Assembly (NCBI RefSeq): GCF_007747795.1
Contig: NZ_CP036275.1
Span: forward strand, 5,758,001 to 5,822,000
Source of the DNA: Maioricimonas rarisocia
GTDB taxonomy: Bacteria; Planctomycetota; Planctomycetia; Planctomycetales; Planctomycetaceae
Direction of reading: 5' to 3'
DNA: 64,000 nucleotides
Positions within the stretch are counted from its first letter, which is position 1, and each line of letters starts with the position of its first letter. The notes under the pieces are model-generated. The model saw only the letters and a program-made list of their open reading frames with translations. It was not told the origin of the DNA and ran no database searches. Below are positions 11,713-20,107 of the stretch, piece after piece. Both the position numbers and the translations under genes were made by a program.

Positions 11713-12540
11713 ATGCGCACGATTGCGATCATGAATCAGAAGGGTGGCGTCGGGAAGACGACCACCAGTGTCAATCTCGCCGCTGGCCTGGCCCGTGCCG
11801 GCCGTCGCGTCTGCCTGATCGACCTCGATCCGCAGGCACATGCGTCGATCCACCTGGGTGTCGAAGCTTCCGGAAGCGTCGACACGATCTATCAGGTCTT
11901 CGCCGGCGCCCGGACTGTCGAACAGGTCCGCCAGCTGGTTTCCTCCAACCTGTGGGTGGCCCCGGCTGACCTCGATCTGGCCGCGACGGAAGTCGAACTC
12001 GTCGATGCGCCCGGCCGCGAGTACGTCCTCCGCAATGCGCTGCAGGCCGCCTCGGCCGACGACCATTTCGATTACGTCGTCATGGACTGCCCGCCGTCGC
12101 TGAGCGTTTTGACGATCAACGCCCTCAGTGCCGCGACCGAAGTCTTCATCCCGCTGCAGCCGCACTTCTTCGCGCTGCAGGGACTTTCGAAGCTGTTCGA
12201 GACAACAGCCCTGGTGACGCGACGGCTCAACCGGCAACTGCGGGTTTCCGGCATCGTGCTCTGCCTGTACGAGACCGGCACACGCCTGGCCGCAGATGTC
12301 ACCGATGACCTGATGCGGTTCCTGGATGCCAGCGATCCGCAGGCACCCTGGTCCCAGGCCCGCGTGTTCGACAGCCGCATCCGCCGCAATATCAAGCTCG
12401 CCGAGGCCCCCAGCTTCGGGCAGTCGATCTTCGACTACGACGGTCAGTCGGCCGGAGCGAAAGATTACGGCTCCCTCGTCAACGAAGTTCTGGCCGCCGA
12501 AGCCGGCGCTGCCCCTGCCGAGCATCGCGAAGCCGCCTGA
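11713..12540 (+). CDS. ParA/Soj-family ATPase, no adjacent parB
   Basis: A 275-residue P-loop ATPase. The deviant Walker A motif KGGVGKTTT (residues 10-18) carries the signature first lysine. [11 protein letters not shown] is the A' motif and [14 protein letters not shown] the Walker B-like motif. It resembles chromosomal Soj/ParA proteins that position DNA or protein cargo through ATP-dependent nucleoid binding. The start at 11713 has AAAGGA five bases upstream. No parB, parS or cargo gene is adjacent, as the neighbours are ligA and a hydrolase, so either ParB is elsewhere or the cargo is different. A strong bidirectional terminator follows. Confidence 0.88.
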   Translation: MRTIAIMNQKGGVGKTTTSVNLAAGLARAGRRVCLIDLDPQAHASIHLGVEASGSVDTIYQVFAGARTVEQVRQLVSSNLWVAPADLDLAATEVELVDAPGREYVLRNALQAASADDHFDYVVMDCPPSLSVLTINALSAATEVFIPLQPHFFALQGLSKLFETTALVTRRLNRQLRVSGIVLCLYETGTRLAADVTDDLMRFLDASDPQAPWSQARVFDSRIRRNIKLAEAPSFGQSIFDYDGQSAGAKDYGSLVNEVLAAEAGAAPAEHREAA

Positions 12541-12565
12541 GGCACAAACCACTGCGGTCAACGAA

Positions 12566-12602
12566 AACGCCAGCCGGAGTCACCATGACTTCGGCTGGCG
12601 TT
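12566..12602. terminator. Bidirectional terminator between parA and the hydrolase gene
   Basis: A 17-base stem runs from 12566 to 12602, from AACGCCAGCCG on the left to CGGCTGGCGTT on the right, with one G-T pair and a CCA loop. Four A residues just before it provide a T-tract for minus-strand transcription. It sits in the 97-base gap between converging genes. Confidence 0.85.
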
Positions 12603-12637
12603 CTGTATTCAGGCGGCAACGAATCGAATCAGTCGCA

Positions 12638-13438
12638 CTACTTCTCTTCGTCGAAGATCTCGGCAAACAGATCCTGCATCGCAGCCCACGATCGACGGTC
12701 AGCCGCGGCGTCGTACTTCAGGTTATCGATCCCGAAGGTCCCCGCTTCCGGATTGGTGAAGCCGTGACGGGCACCGCCGTAATAGACCAGCTGATAGTCC
12801 ACCTCAGCCGCTTCGAGCGCGTTGCGGAAGGAGTCGATGCTTTCTTCGGAGATGAAGGAATCCTCCGCACCGTGACAGACGAGGATGCTCGCATCGATCA
12901 CTTCGGCCTCTTCCTCGGTCGGGGTCGGCAGCGCCCCGTGGAAGCTGACCACTCCCTTGAGCGGCTCGTCGGCAAACGCCATCTGCAGCACCGTTGAACC
13001 GCCGAAGCAGTAGCCGATGGCCGCCACCTGGTCCCGATCGACCTGGTCCTGATCGAGCAGCACCTGCAGGCCGGCGTTCGCACGCGCCCGCCACTTGTCG
13101 GTGTTCTTGCGGATCATCCCGGCCCATTCGCCCGCCTGGCTCGGGTGGCTGGTCACCTGCCCCTTGCCGTACATGTCCAGAGCGAACGCGACGTAGCCCA
13201 TCCCGGCAAGTTGCTCGGCTCGTTTGCGGGCGTAGTCGTTCAGTCCCCACCACTCGTGCACGACCAGCACGCCGGGCCGTTTCCCCTCGATCGCATCATC
13301 CCATGCCAGGTGCCCTTCGAGCGTGGCCCCGTCGTGAGTGTAGGCAACCTTGCGAGAGCGGACTTCCGCCTCTGCAGAATCGGCAGCGGAAAGTGCGGCG
13401 GTGAGGACCAGGGCGGTCACAATCAGCGGACGGATCAT
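12638..13438 (-). CDS. Secreted dienelactone hydrolase family protein
   Basis: A 266-residue alpha/beta hydrolase with a signal peptide (LIVTALVLTAALSAADSAEA). The dienelactone-hydrolase nucleophile is a cysteine, Cys144 in GYCFGG, with Asp193 (HGAEDSF) and His225 (ARHGFTNP) completing the triad. VVHEWWGLNDYARKRAEQLA is the conserved family opening. Family members hydrolyse dienelactones or small esters; the exported form with a Cys nucleophile is frequent in environmental bacteria and its substrate is not predictable here. GAGGAG lies upstream of the ATG. The gene is divergent from the sugar isomerase run. Confidence 0.9.
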   Translation of the reverse strand: MIRPLIVTALVLTAALSAADSAEAEVRSRKVAYTHDGATLEGHLAWDDAIEGKRPGVLVVHEWWGLNDYARKRAEQLAGMGYVAFALDMYGKGQVTSHPSQAGEWAGMIRKNTDKWRARANAGLQVLLDQDQVDRDQVAAIGYCFGGSTVLQMAFADEPLKGVVSFHGALPTPTEEEAEVIDASILVCHGAEDSFISEESIDSFRNALEAAEVDYQLVYYGGARHGFTNPEAGTFGIDNLKYDAAADRRSWAAMQDLFAEIFDEEK

Positions 13439-13786
13439 TGGTGCAACTCCTCTTCAAAGTTCGGTAGTCCGGTGGACATGGCGATTATCGGAGACACCCG
13501 GCGGAATGGAAAGTGACGCAGATCCGGATGAACGCCGCGTCCTCCGCGGGAGATGAACGAGCGATGAAGCCTGAATGCCCGGAACGGCAATTCGTTCGCC
13601 TCCGTCGACAGGCCGCCGCCGGTGCGGTATCACTATGCGGGCTTTGCAACCGTCAGGGAGAGGGTGCGCACTCGGGCTTTCCCCGTTCGCATCCGGTATT
13701 GGTCCGGCTATCATGCGGGAATTGTCGATACGCCCACCCGGTTTTCCGCGTCACCAGCCTGTGATCGCCGACGCAGAGGCAACATC
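13439..13786. promoter_or_regulatory. Divergent promoter region between hydrolase and sugar-isomerase genes
   Basis: A 348-base gap between divergent starts with no convincing gene of its own. A TATCAT at 13711-13716 with a TTCGCA-like box 17 bases upstream is a weak plus-strand promoter candidate for the isomerase run. No operator repeat stands out. Confidence 0.3.
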
Positions 13787-14713
13787 ATGCAGCTTGGATT
13801 TGTCAGCGCAATTCTTCCCGACCTCTCGCTGGAAGACGTCCTGCAGTTCGCCGCAGAGACCGGCTACGACTGTGTGGAAGTGATGTGCTGGCCACGGGGC
13901 AAGGCGGAACGTCGTTATGCCGGCGTCACGCACATCGACGTCACCGATTTCTCGGAATCCGACGCCGATCGCATCCGCCAGCTGTGCGAGTCGACCGGCG
14001 TTTCGATCAGCGCGCTGGGTTATTATCCGAACGCCCTGTCGCCGGACGAAGACGAAGCGGCTACAGCAGTCGACCACATCGCCAAGGTGATCTACGCCGC
14101 GGGCCTGCTCGGCATCAACCGCGCCACCTCGTTTGTCGGCCGCGACTGGACTCGTTCTGTCGACGACAACTGGCCCCGATTCCTGGACACCTGGAAACCT
14201 CTGATCGAACTGGCCGACCAGCAGGGCGTCCGCGTCGGCATCGAAAACTGCCCGATGCTGTTCACGGCGGACGAGTGGCCAGGCGGCAAGAATCTCGCCA
14301 TTTCACCCGCCATCTGGCGTCGCATGTTCGAGGACATCCCCAGCCTGGCATTTGGCCTGAACTACGATCCGTCCCATCTGATCTGGATGCAGATGGACGA
14401 GATCGCTCCGCTCCGCGAGTTCGCCGACCGGCTGGTTCACGTACACGCCAAGGATGTCCGCATCGATCACGAGCGACTCAATGACGTCGGCATTCTGGCC
14501 CATCCCAACGAGTACCATACTCCCAAGCTTCCCGGGCTCGGCGACGTCGACTGGGGCAAATACTTCTCGGTTCTGACGGATGTCGGTTACGACGGTCCTG
14601 TCTGCGTCGAGGTCGAAGACCGGGCGTACGAGGGCTCGCTGGAAGCCCGCAAAGCGTCGCTGAGGCAAAGCGCCACATTCCTTCGTAACTTCATTCCAAG
14701 GCACGGAGCCTGA
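13787..14713 (+). CDS. Sugar phosphate isomerase/epimerase (AP endonuclease 2-like TIM barrel)
   Basis: A 308-residue TIM-barrel protein of the xylose-isomerase-like/AP endonuclease family 2 fold. [21 protein letters not shown] is the typical first strand and helix. Metal-binding acidic and histidine residues appear in [21 protein letters not shown] and [11 protein letters not shown], and the closing strand is [16 protein letters not shown]. Family members isomerise or epimerise sugars such as inosose, tagatose or xylulose derivatives using divalent metal. The ATG at 13787 has AGAGG about eight bases upstream. It begins a four-gene same-strand run with a ROK kinase 12 bases later, suggesting a sugar catabolic unit. 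Confidence 0.88.
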   Translation: MQLGFVSAILPDLSLEDVLQFAAETGYDCVEVMCWPRGKAERRYAGVTHIDVTDFSESDADRIRQLCESTGVSISALGYYPNALSPDEDEAATAVDHIAKVIYAAGLLGINRATSFVGRDWTRSVDDNWPRFLDTWKPLIELADQQGVRVGIENCPMLFTADEWPGGKNLAISPAIWRRMFEDIPSLAFGLNYDPSHLIWMQMDEIAPLREFADRLVHVHAKDVRIDHERLNDVGILAHPNEYHTPKLPGLGDVDWGKYFSVLTDVGYDGPVCVEVEDRAYEGSLEARKASLRQSATFLRNFIPRHGA

Positions 14714-14725
14714 CAGGACTGCAGG

Positions 14726-15694
14726 ATGAGCGAGTTGTATTGCGGCGTCGATCTCGGCGGGACTTCGATCAAGTGCGCCTTCGGTGACGCCGACGGCAAG
14801 CTGCACATCGAACGTGTTATTCCCACCGATGCACACCAGGGGCCCGAATCGGTTCTCGACCGTATCGCCGACCTCGTCAATTCCATGGCCGACGAAGCCG
14901 GACAGCCGCCCGCTTCGCTCGGTATGGGACTGCCCGGACTGGTCGACGTCGAGAACGGCATCGCCCGTTTTCTCCCCAACCTCCCCACCGGCTGGAAGAA
15001 CGTCCCCGTCACCGAGCTGCTGCAGAAGCACCTCGACTGCACCGTGCGCATTCTCAATGATGTCCGAACCGCGACCATTGGAGAGCTGCGCTACGGCAAC
15101 GGCAAAGACGCCAACACCATGGCCTTTTTCGCCATCGGAACCGGCGTCGGGGGCGGCATCGTCGTCGATCGCAAGCTCCGGCTGGGCCCCAATGGCGCCG
15201 CCGGCGAACTGGGGCACCAGACCATCATCCCCGATGGCCCACTCTGTGGCTGCGGCAACCGCGGCTGCCTCGAAACGCTCTGCGGAGCCCCGGCCATCGC
15301 CTCTGAAGGCATCCGCCTGATGCGGATCGGACACGCCCCCCGTCTCCATAAAGCGACCGGCGGCGACCCGACGAAGGTCTCCCCCAAATCGATGTTTGAA
15401 GCCTCCGAAGCGGGCGACGAAGCGGTTCGTGAAGTCCTGTTGCGGGCTGCGACGTACCTGGGCATCGGCGTCGCCAATGTCATGACCGTACTGCATCCCG
15501 ATCTCGTCGTTCTCGGGGGCGGCGTCGCCATGATGGGCTCATTCCTCATCGACCGTGTCCGAGAGGTCGTCCACAGCCACGTCACCATGTTCCCCCCCGA
15601 ATCCGTCCGCATCGAACATTCGGTGCTCGACGAGAAGGCCGGCGTGCTTGGTGCCGTCTCGCTTGCGGCTGAAGGAATCCCCGGTGTCGACTGA
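14726..15694 (+). CDS. ROK family sugar kinase (glucokinase-like)
   Basis: A 322-residue ROK protein without an N-terminal DNA-binding domain, so a kinase and not a repressor. The phosphate-1 motif is YCGVDLGGTSIKCAFG, the catalytic aspartate lies in the ILNDVRTATIGE segment, and the ROK zinc motif is present as GPLCGCGNRGCLE. IGTGVGGGIVVD is the phosphate-2 region. It probably phosphorylates glucose or a related hexose using ATP. Its position 12 bases after a sugar isomerase and upstream of deoC fits a small carbohydrate salvage operon; the exact substrate is not determined by the sequence. Confidence 0.9.
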   Translation: MSELYCGVDLGGTSIKCAFGDADGKLHIERVIPTDAHQGPESVLDRIADLVNSMADEAGQPPASLGMGLPGLVDVENGIARFLPNLPTGWKNVPVTELLQKHLDCTVRILNDVRTATIGELRYGNGKDANTMAFFAIGTGVGGGIVVDRKLRLGPNGAAGELGHQTIIPDGPLCGCGNRGCLETLCGAPAIASEGIRLMRIGHAPRLHKATGGDPTKVSPKSMFEASEAGDEAVREVLLRAATYLGIGVANVMTVLHPDLVVLGGGVAMMGSFLIDRVREVVHSHVTMFPPESVRIEHSVLDEKAGVLGAVSLAAEGIPGVD

Positions 15695-15739
15695 GTAGCA
15701 GCACACCGTCGGCAAGCGCGTCTCGACTCCCACTCCTCT

Positions 15740-15758
15740 GGGCAAAGGAGCCCTTTGC
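15740..15758 (+). promoter_or_regulatory. Alternative hairpins over the deoC ribosome binding site
   Basis: The Shine-Dalgarno AAGGAG (15745-15750) lies in the 5' arm and loop of a perfect hairpin, GCAAAGG (15742-15748) with CCTTTGC (15752-15758), that ends one base before the ATG at 15760. The same bases can form GGGC (15740-15743) with GCCC (15750-15753), which instead places AAAGGA in an open six-base loop. The pairings are read directly; a regulatory role is inference. Confidence 0.45.
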
Positions 15759-15759
15759 A

Positions 15760-16488
15760 ATGCAGTTCACCTACGAAGACGCTGCAGGAATGATCGACCA
15801 TTCACTGCTGAACCCCACGCTCACGACAAGCGAACTCGAAGCAGGCTGCCGGCTCGCGGCCGATTACCAGGTCGCCAGTGTCTGCATCGTGCCGTACTAC
15901 CTCAAACGATGTGCCGAGCTGCTTGCAGGAACCGGTGTGAAAGCCAGCACGACCATCGGCTTCCCGCACGGGGGACACTGCACCGGCATCAAGCGGGCTG
16001 AAGCAGAACGGGCGCTCGAGGACGGCGGTGAAGAACTCGATATGGTGGTGAACATCAGCCAGGTTCTCTCCGGCGAGTGGGACGCCGTCCGGGACGATAT
16101 CGCCGCGGTCTGCGAAGTGACGCATGCTGCCGGGCAGAAGCTCAAGGTTATCTTCGAGAACTGCTATCTCAACGATGACCAGAAGATCCGCCTCTGCGAG
16201 ATCTGCAGCGCCCTGAACGTCGACTGGGTCAAGACGTCGACCGGCTACGGCACCGGGGGGGCCACGATCGATGACCTCAAGCTGATGCGGCAGCACTCCG
16301 CCGATCACGTTCAGGTGAAGGCAGCCGGCGGCGTCCGCGATCTCGACAAACTGCTCGAAGTGCGGGCTCTGGGCGTCACGCGCGTCGGAGCCAGCCGGAC
16401 CAGCGAGATCCTCGACGAAGCCCGCACGCGGCTCGGAATGGATCGCATCGATTCGACCTCCACCGGCTCCCAGTCGACCGGCTACTGA
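15760..16488 (+). CDS. deoC: Deoxyribose-phosphate aldolase
   Basis: A 242-residue class I aldolase. The Schiff-base lysine is Lys158 in VDWVKTSTGYGTGGAT and the second active-site lysine is Lys187 in VQVKAAGGVRD. The proton-relay aspartate region is ELDMVVNIS. It cleaves 2-deoxyribose 5-phosphate to glyceraldehyde 3-phosphate and acetaldehyde in deoxynucleoside catabolism. It follows a ROK kinase by 65 bases and precedes a CinA-like gene by 26 bases, all on the same strand. The family-typical start is the ATG at 15760, whose Shine-Dalgarno is overlaid by a hairpin. Confidence 0.95.
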   Translation: MQFTYEDAAGMIDHSLLNPTLTTSELEAGCRLAADYQVASVCIVPYYLKRCAELLAGTGVKASTTIGFPHGGHCTGIKRAEAERALEDGGEELDMVVNISQVLSGEWDAVRDDIAAVCEVTHAAGQKLKVIFENCYLNDDQKIRLCEICSALNVDWVKTSTGYGTGGATIDDLKLMRQHSADHVQVKAAGGVRDLDKLLEVRALGVTRVGASRTSEILDEARTRLGMDRIDSTSTGSQSTGY

Positions 16489-16514
16489 CGCAGCGCACAA
16501 CGGACCGCTTTTCC

Positions 16515-17771
16515 ATGATCGCCGAAATTATCGCAATCGGCAGCGAGCTGACCTCGGGCCAGAAACTGGACACCAACAGCCAGTGGCTCAGTCTGCAACT
16601 CGCCGATCTGGGAATCCCGGTCCACTTTCACACGACCGTCGCCGACGACCTCGACGCGAACATCGCCGTCCTCCAAGCCGCGACGCAGCGGGCCGACCTG
16701 GTGCTGCTGACCGGCGGACTGGGACCGACCCTCGACGATCTCACCCGACAGGCGCTCGCCGGAATGGCGGGCGTCGATCTCGTACTCGATAAAGCGTCGC
16801 TGTCCTTCATCGAGAACTTCTTCGCCGGCCGCGGACGCGACATGCCGGAGCGGAACCGCATTCAGGCGATGTTTCCGGCCGGCAGCGAACCGTTGCCCAA
16901 TCCCGTTGGAACAGCACCGGGTATCTGGATGGAAGTTCCCGGCGGCGTCTCGGGCAAGGTCTGTCGCGTGGCCGCCTTCCCCGGCGTCCCCAGCGAAATG
17001 CACCGCATGTTCACCGAGCAGGTCCGCCCCCGCCTGCCCGGCGGGGCCCGCATCATCCGCAGGGCACGAATCAACTGTTTCGGCGTCGGCGAGTCCCGGG
17101 CCGAGGGGCTTCTTGGAGACCTGACCGCCCGCGGCCGCGATCCGGAAATCGGGATCACTGCGCACGAAGCGACGATCACGATGCGGATCATCGCGCACGG
17201 CAGCACCGAACAGGAATGCCGCGAAAAGATCTCCACCGCCGATCGGGCCGTCCGCGAGCGACTCGGGCACTACGTCTTCGGCGTCGAAGATGAGGAACTC
17301 GAGCACGTCCTGATCCGTGCGCTGCGGGATCGGCGTGAGACCCTGTCGACGGCCGAATCGGGAAGCGGCGGCCGCATCGCCCACTGCCTCACCGGCGTCG
17401 ACGACTTCGAAGATGCCTACCTCGGCGGCCTGGTCGTTCCGACCGACCGCGCGCGGGAAGCGATGCTCGGCCCGCTGCCGGCGAACGTCGCCGAAGAAGT
17501 CAGCGAACCGATGGCCCACTGGATGGCGACCGCTTGCCGCGAACGGTTCGGCACCGATTACGCCCTGGCGGTCACACAGTACCCGTTCATGGAAGACGGC
17601 CAGTCGATGCGCGACGCACCCTCCGCGTTTCTGGCACTTGCCACGCAGTCGGAGACGATCGTGCGACCGATCAGTCTGGCAGGCAATCCGGCGATTCTCC
17701 GCAGCCGGGTCGCCAAGTCCGCGATGGACCTGCTCAGGCTGCATCTGCGCAAGCTGACGCCATCATCCTGA
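16515..17771 (+). CDS. CinA-like competence/damage-inducible protein with variant deamidase domain
   Basis: A 418-residue two-domain CinA protein of normal length. The N-terminal MoaB/MogA-like COG1058 domain opens AEIIAIGSELTSGQKLDTNS and has LLTGGLGPTLDDLTRQAL; the family acts on nucleotide pyrophosphates such as ADP-ribose. The C-terminal PncC-like domain begins at about residue 275, but its hallmark TAESCTGG reads TAESGSGG. The downstream GG-V-x-Y-S-N-x-x-K segment reads GGLVVPTDRARE and lacks the lysine. NMN deamidase activity is therefore uncertain. It is the last gene of the deoC run, 26 bases after it. Confidence 0.9.
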   Translation: MIAEIIAIGSELTSGQKLDTNSQWLSLQLADLGIPVHFHTTVADDLDANIAVLQAATQRADLVLLTGGLGPTLDDLTRQALAGMAGVDLVLDKASLSFIENFFAGRGRDMPERNRIQAMFPAGSEPLPNPVGTAPGIWMEVPGGVSGKVCRVAAFPGVPSEMHRMFTEQVRPRLPGGARIIRRARINCFGVGESRAEGLLGDLTARGRDPEIGITAHEATITMRIIAHGSTEQECREKISTADRAVRERLGHYVFGVEDEELEHVLIRALRDRRETLSTAESGSGGRIAHCLTGVDDFEDAYLGGLVVPTDRAREAMLGPLPANVAEEVSEPMAHWMATACRERFGTDYALAVTQYPFMEDGQSMRDAPSAFLALATQSETIVRPISLAGNPAILRSRVAKSAMDLLRLHLRKLTPSS

Positions 17772-17781
17772 GAATCGCAGA

Positions 17782-17916
17782 GTGGCTTACGCCACGCTAA
17801 CCCATCCTGCGCACCGGTAAGGCAGCAATGACCGGGGGTGGCCCAGCCACAGGAAAACACCGCACGTGTTCCGGGAAAGCCGCCGCGCGACGGTGGGGCA
17901 GACATTCCTGTCTGCC
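17782..17916. repeat. Intergenic hairpin-repeat array B
   Basis: Three short inverted repeats sit in the 279-base gap between converging genes: GTGGC-TTAC-GCCAC (17782-17795), GTGGC-CCA-GCCAC (17838-17850) and GGCAGACA-TTCC-TGTCTGCC (17897-17916). The last is identical over 20 bases to copies at 9242 and 44647, with GTGG shared upstream and TG downstream. The remainder of the gap shows no gene. Confidence 0.7.
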
Positions 17917-18050
17917 TGTTCTTGACCGCAAGCAAGACACCAGAGCACGCAGTGACGCTACGGCTGAATGTGGGAATCGCACACGTTGCTCAGGCTGCAG
18001 CGGCGCAAGCTGATGCCGACGTCCTGAGCCGATCAGAGGACCCGCCGCCC

Positions 18051-18572
18051 TCAGCCGCGAGCCTGAATCACCGCCAGCGATTCGTCTGACTGCACACGGG
18101 CATTGCGGGCGTCGAGAATGATCTGCCGGAACCGGTGCGGATACGGCACGCCATCCAGCTGCATTGCCGCGTCCCCACCCTTGTTGATCAACACGAGATC
18201 ACCCGAATTGAAGAACTCCTGCCCAGACTGGACGTGGATCTGGATCTCGGCAATCTCGGTCAGCGGCAACTGCTGGACCATCCTGCCCCCCAGGGCCGAC
18301 CAGATCTGAATCGACCGGTTCGTCAGCAAGTAGCGATTCCCGCCAACCTTCATCGGCAGATAGAGAAAGAGCATCGGGATGGGTGCGGTCGGCAGGCAGA
18401 ACAGAATCTGCGACAGCTTGATGCCGTTGATCTTCAGCGGAATCGAGTTGTACAGCCGACCGAACAGTCGTCCCAGTCCCGTCGCAGAGACCGACGGGTA
18501 GACGGTTTCGATCGTATTCTCGACACCGGCACTGACGCCTGAAATGGCCTGCGGCTTGACGGCGGTCGCCAT
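18051..18572 (-). CDS. Bacterial PH-domain-like protein
   Basis: A 173-residue protein with one hydrophobic stretch (LFCLPTAPIPMLFLYLPMKV) leading into a bacterial PH-like (bPH/DUF304-type) module. The landmarks are RYLLTNRSIQIWSALGGRMVQQLPLTEI, which gives the characteristic strand-turn-strand, and a DLVLINKGGDAAMQLDGVPYP segment ending in a FRQIILDAR helix. Such domains are generally membrane-associated and of unclear role. It lies 164 bases after the FGE-sulfatase lipoprotein gene on the same strand. Confidence 0.75.
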   Translation of the reverse strand: MATAVKPQAISGVSAGVENTIETVYPSVSATGLGRLFGRLYNSIPLKINGIKLSQILFCLPTAPIPMLFLYLPMKVGGNRYLLTNRSIQIWSALGGRMVQQLPLTEIAEIQIHVQSGQEFFNSGDLVLINKGGDAAMQLDGVPYPHRFRQIILDARNARVQSDESLAVIQARG

Positions 18573-18736
18573 CGTCGTTGTTCCTCGCTCGCGGATCGAA
18601 CAGAGCCGTTAAGAATGGCTCTGGACGATACCAGAGAAACCGGGCGTTTACCACTCATCAGCCGCGGCCACTGCGTCCGCAGAGAGGCTGTTCCCGCAAC
18701 GCATGTCTGCGACTCGGCCGCAATCAAACCAAAGGT

Positions 18737-20032
18737 TCAGAAACCGCGGTTCCGCGGACGGGGCTGGCCACCGGCGGGTGGTTGCCGCGGTGGTGTCTGA
18801 GGCGGCACGGCCGGATCACGCACTGGCTGATCCGCGGCTTCCGCTTCGGCCGGCTCGGGCACACTGACACGCAGCACACAGCGAAAGCCCACACCGGGAA
18901 CGGCGTCACCCATCGAAAGGCTCGATCGCTCCCACAGGTTCCAGCCGGGCCCGTTCCCCTTCACGACACGGTGACTCGACTTCGACGCCCGCGATGGTCC
19001 TTCCCAGTTGCGGACAGCTGTACCATCCTTCTCGCGGGCCTGCTGATACGCATCGTCGGCATACCAGTCCTGGCACCATTCCCGTGCGTTTCCTGCCATG
19101 TCGTAAACGCCGTAGACGCTGCGATCCGAGGGGAACGACTTGACGGCCGTCACGTCCGTCAGCGTCCGCTTGCGGGACCAGATCACCCGATCATCCCCCC
19201 ATGGGTAGCGGAAGCTTTCGCTCCCCCTCGCTGCCTTCTCCCACTCAGCTTCGGTCGGCAGTTCGCGGCCGGCCCATTTCGCATAGAACAACGCATCGCG
19301 CCATGTAATGCCGGTCGCGGGATAGACGTCCGGGTCGTCGACATTCAGCGGCGTGGACGGACGGGGCGTTCGCTCCTGCTGAAATTTCCGGTACTGTTCC
19401 AGCGTCACTTCAGTCACATCGATGTAGAAGGCGTCGAGGTAGACCGGGTGAGCCGGCTTTGCGTAATCCGGACCGTTGTCGGTTCCCTGAATGAACACCC
19501 CGGCCGGCACGAGGGCCAGCACGGCACCATCTTTGCGGCAGCCGATTCGCAGCGGAATGCCGTTCGCGTTGTACCCGTGTTCCGGCAACGGGTCGAATCC
19601 CTCCGGCAGCTGGAAGGCTCGATTCGGTTCGACGCGCGTCGCCTCACGTCGGGGCGGAACGATCGTCATTGCAGCCGGGTTCTGTGCCGGTGCGGGAGTG
19701 ACGACCGCAAACAGATCTTCCTCACGGGGACCGTCCGCCGAGACCAGACTGAAGTTCGGCTCCTTGCCGCCCACCATGAAGGCATTGGGCGGCGGCGGCT
19801 CGGGAGTCTCTCCCTTGCCCGGCTTCGTCTGAGGCTTCGGACGGGGCGGACGAGCCGGCGCAGACGGTTTCTCGCGATTGACGCCCGCGGGATTGGCGGG
19901 GACCGCTTTCGCAGGTGGAGGATTCGGCGTCGGCTTGTTGGCGATCGTTTCCGGCGCATCGCTCCCGCCACCACAGCCGCTCAAGACGAAAATGGCGAGC
20001 AGAACCAGTCGTGGAGCCGTCATCGATTTCAT
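18737..20032 (-). CDS. FGE-sulfatase domain lipoprotein with proline-rich linker
   Basis: A 431-residue lipoprotein. The signal peptide ends in the lipobox LSGC (cysteine about 19 residues in), followed by a proline/lysine-rich linker of roughly 60 residues. The C-terminal SUMF1/FGE-sulfatase fold has LVPAGVFIQGTDNG, AFYIDVTEVTLEQYRKF, TWRDALFYAKWAGRELPTEA-EWEKA, GNAREWCQDWY and a closing VGFRCVLRV. True formylglycine-generating enzymes activate sulfatases with a cysteine pair, but most bacterial members of this fold are unassigned and no sulfatase gene is nearby. An internal ATG at 20032 with GGAGAGG upstream is chosen. A second proline-rich tail ends the protein. Confidence 0.85.
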   Translation of the reverse strand: MKSMTAPRLVLLAIFVLSGCGGGSDAPETIANKPTPNPPPAKAVPANPAGVNREKPSAPARPPRPKPQTKPGKGETPEPPPPNAFMVGGKEPNFSLVSADGPREEDLFAVVTPAPAQNPAAMTIVPPRREATRVEPNRAFQLPEGFDPLPEHGYNANGIPLRIGCRKDGAVLALVPAGVFIQGTDNGPDYAKPAHPVYLDAFYIDVTEVTLEQYRKFQQERTPRPSTPLNVDDPDVYPATGITWRDALFYAKWAGRELPTEAEWEKAARGSESFRYPWGDDRVIWSRKRTLTDVTAVKSFPSDRSVYGVYDMAGNAREWCQDWYADDAYQQAREKDGTAVRNWEGPSRASKSSHRVVKGNGPGWNLWERSSLSMGDAVPGVGFRCVLRVSVPEPAEAEAADQPVRDPAVPPQTPPRQPPAGGQPRPRNRGF

Positions 20033-20107
20033 GGTTGCCTCTCCGTTTCCGGGCCGGGGTGACTCATTCATTCTGTGGTGCCCTCTTCGTGATGACAACC
20101 GTGGGTC

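Noticed and set aside
13454-13764. Short frames in the divergent gap upstream of the sugar isomerase
   Set aside because: They lack ribosome binding sites and family resemblance and overlap each other on both strands.
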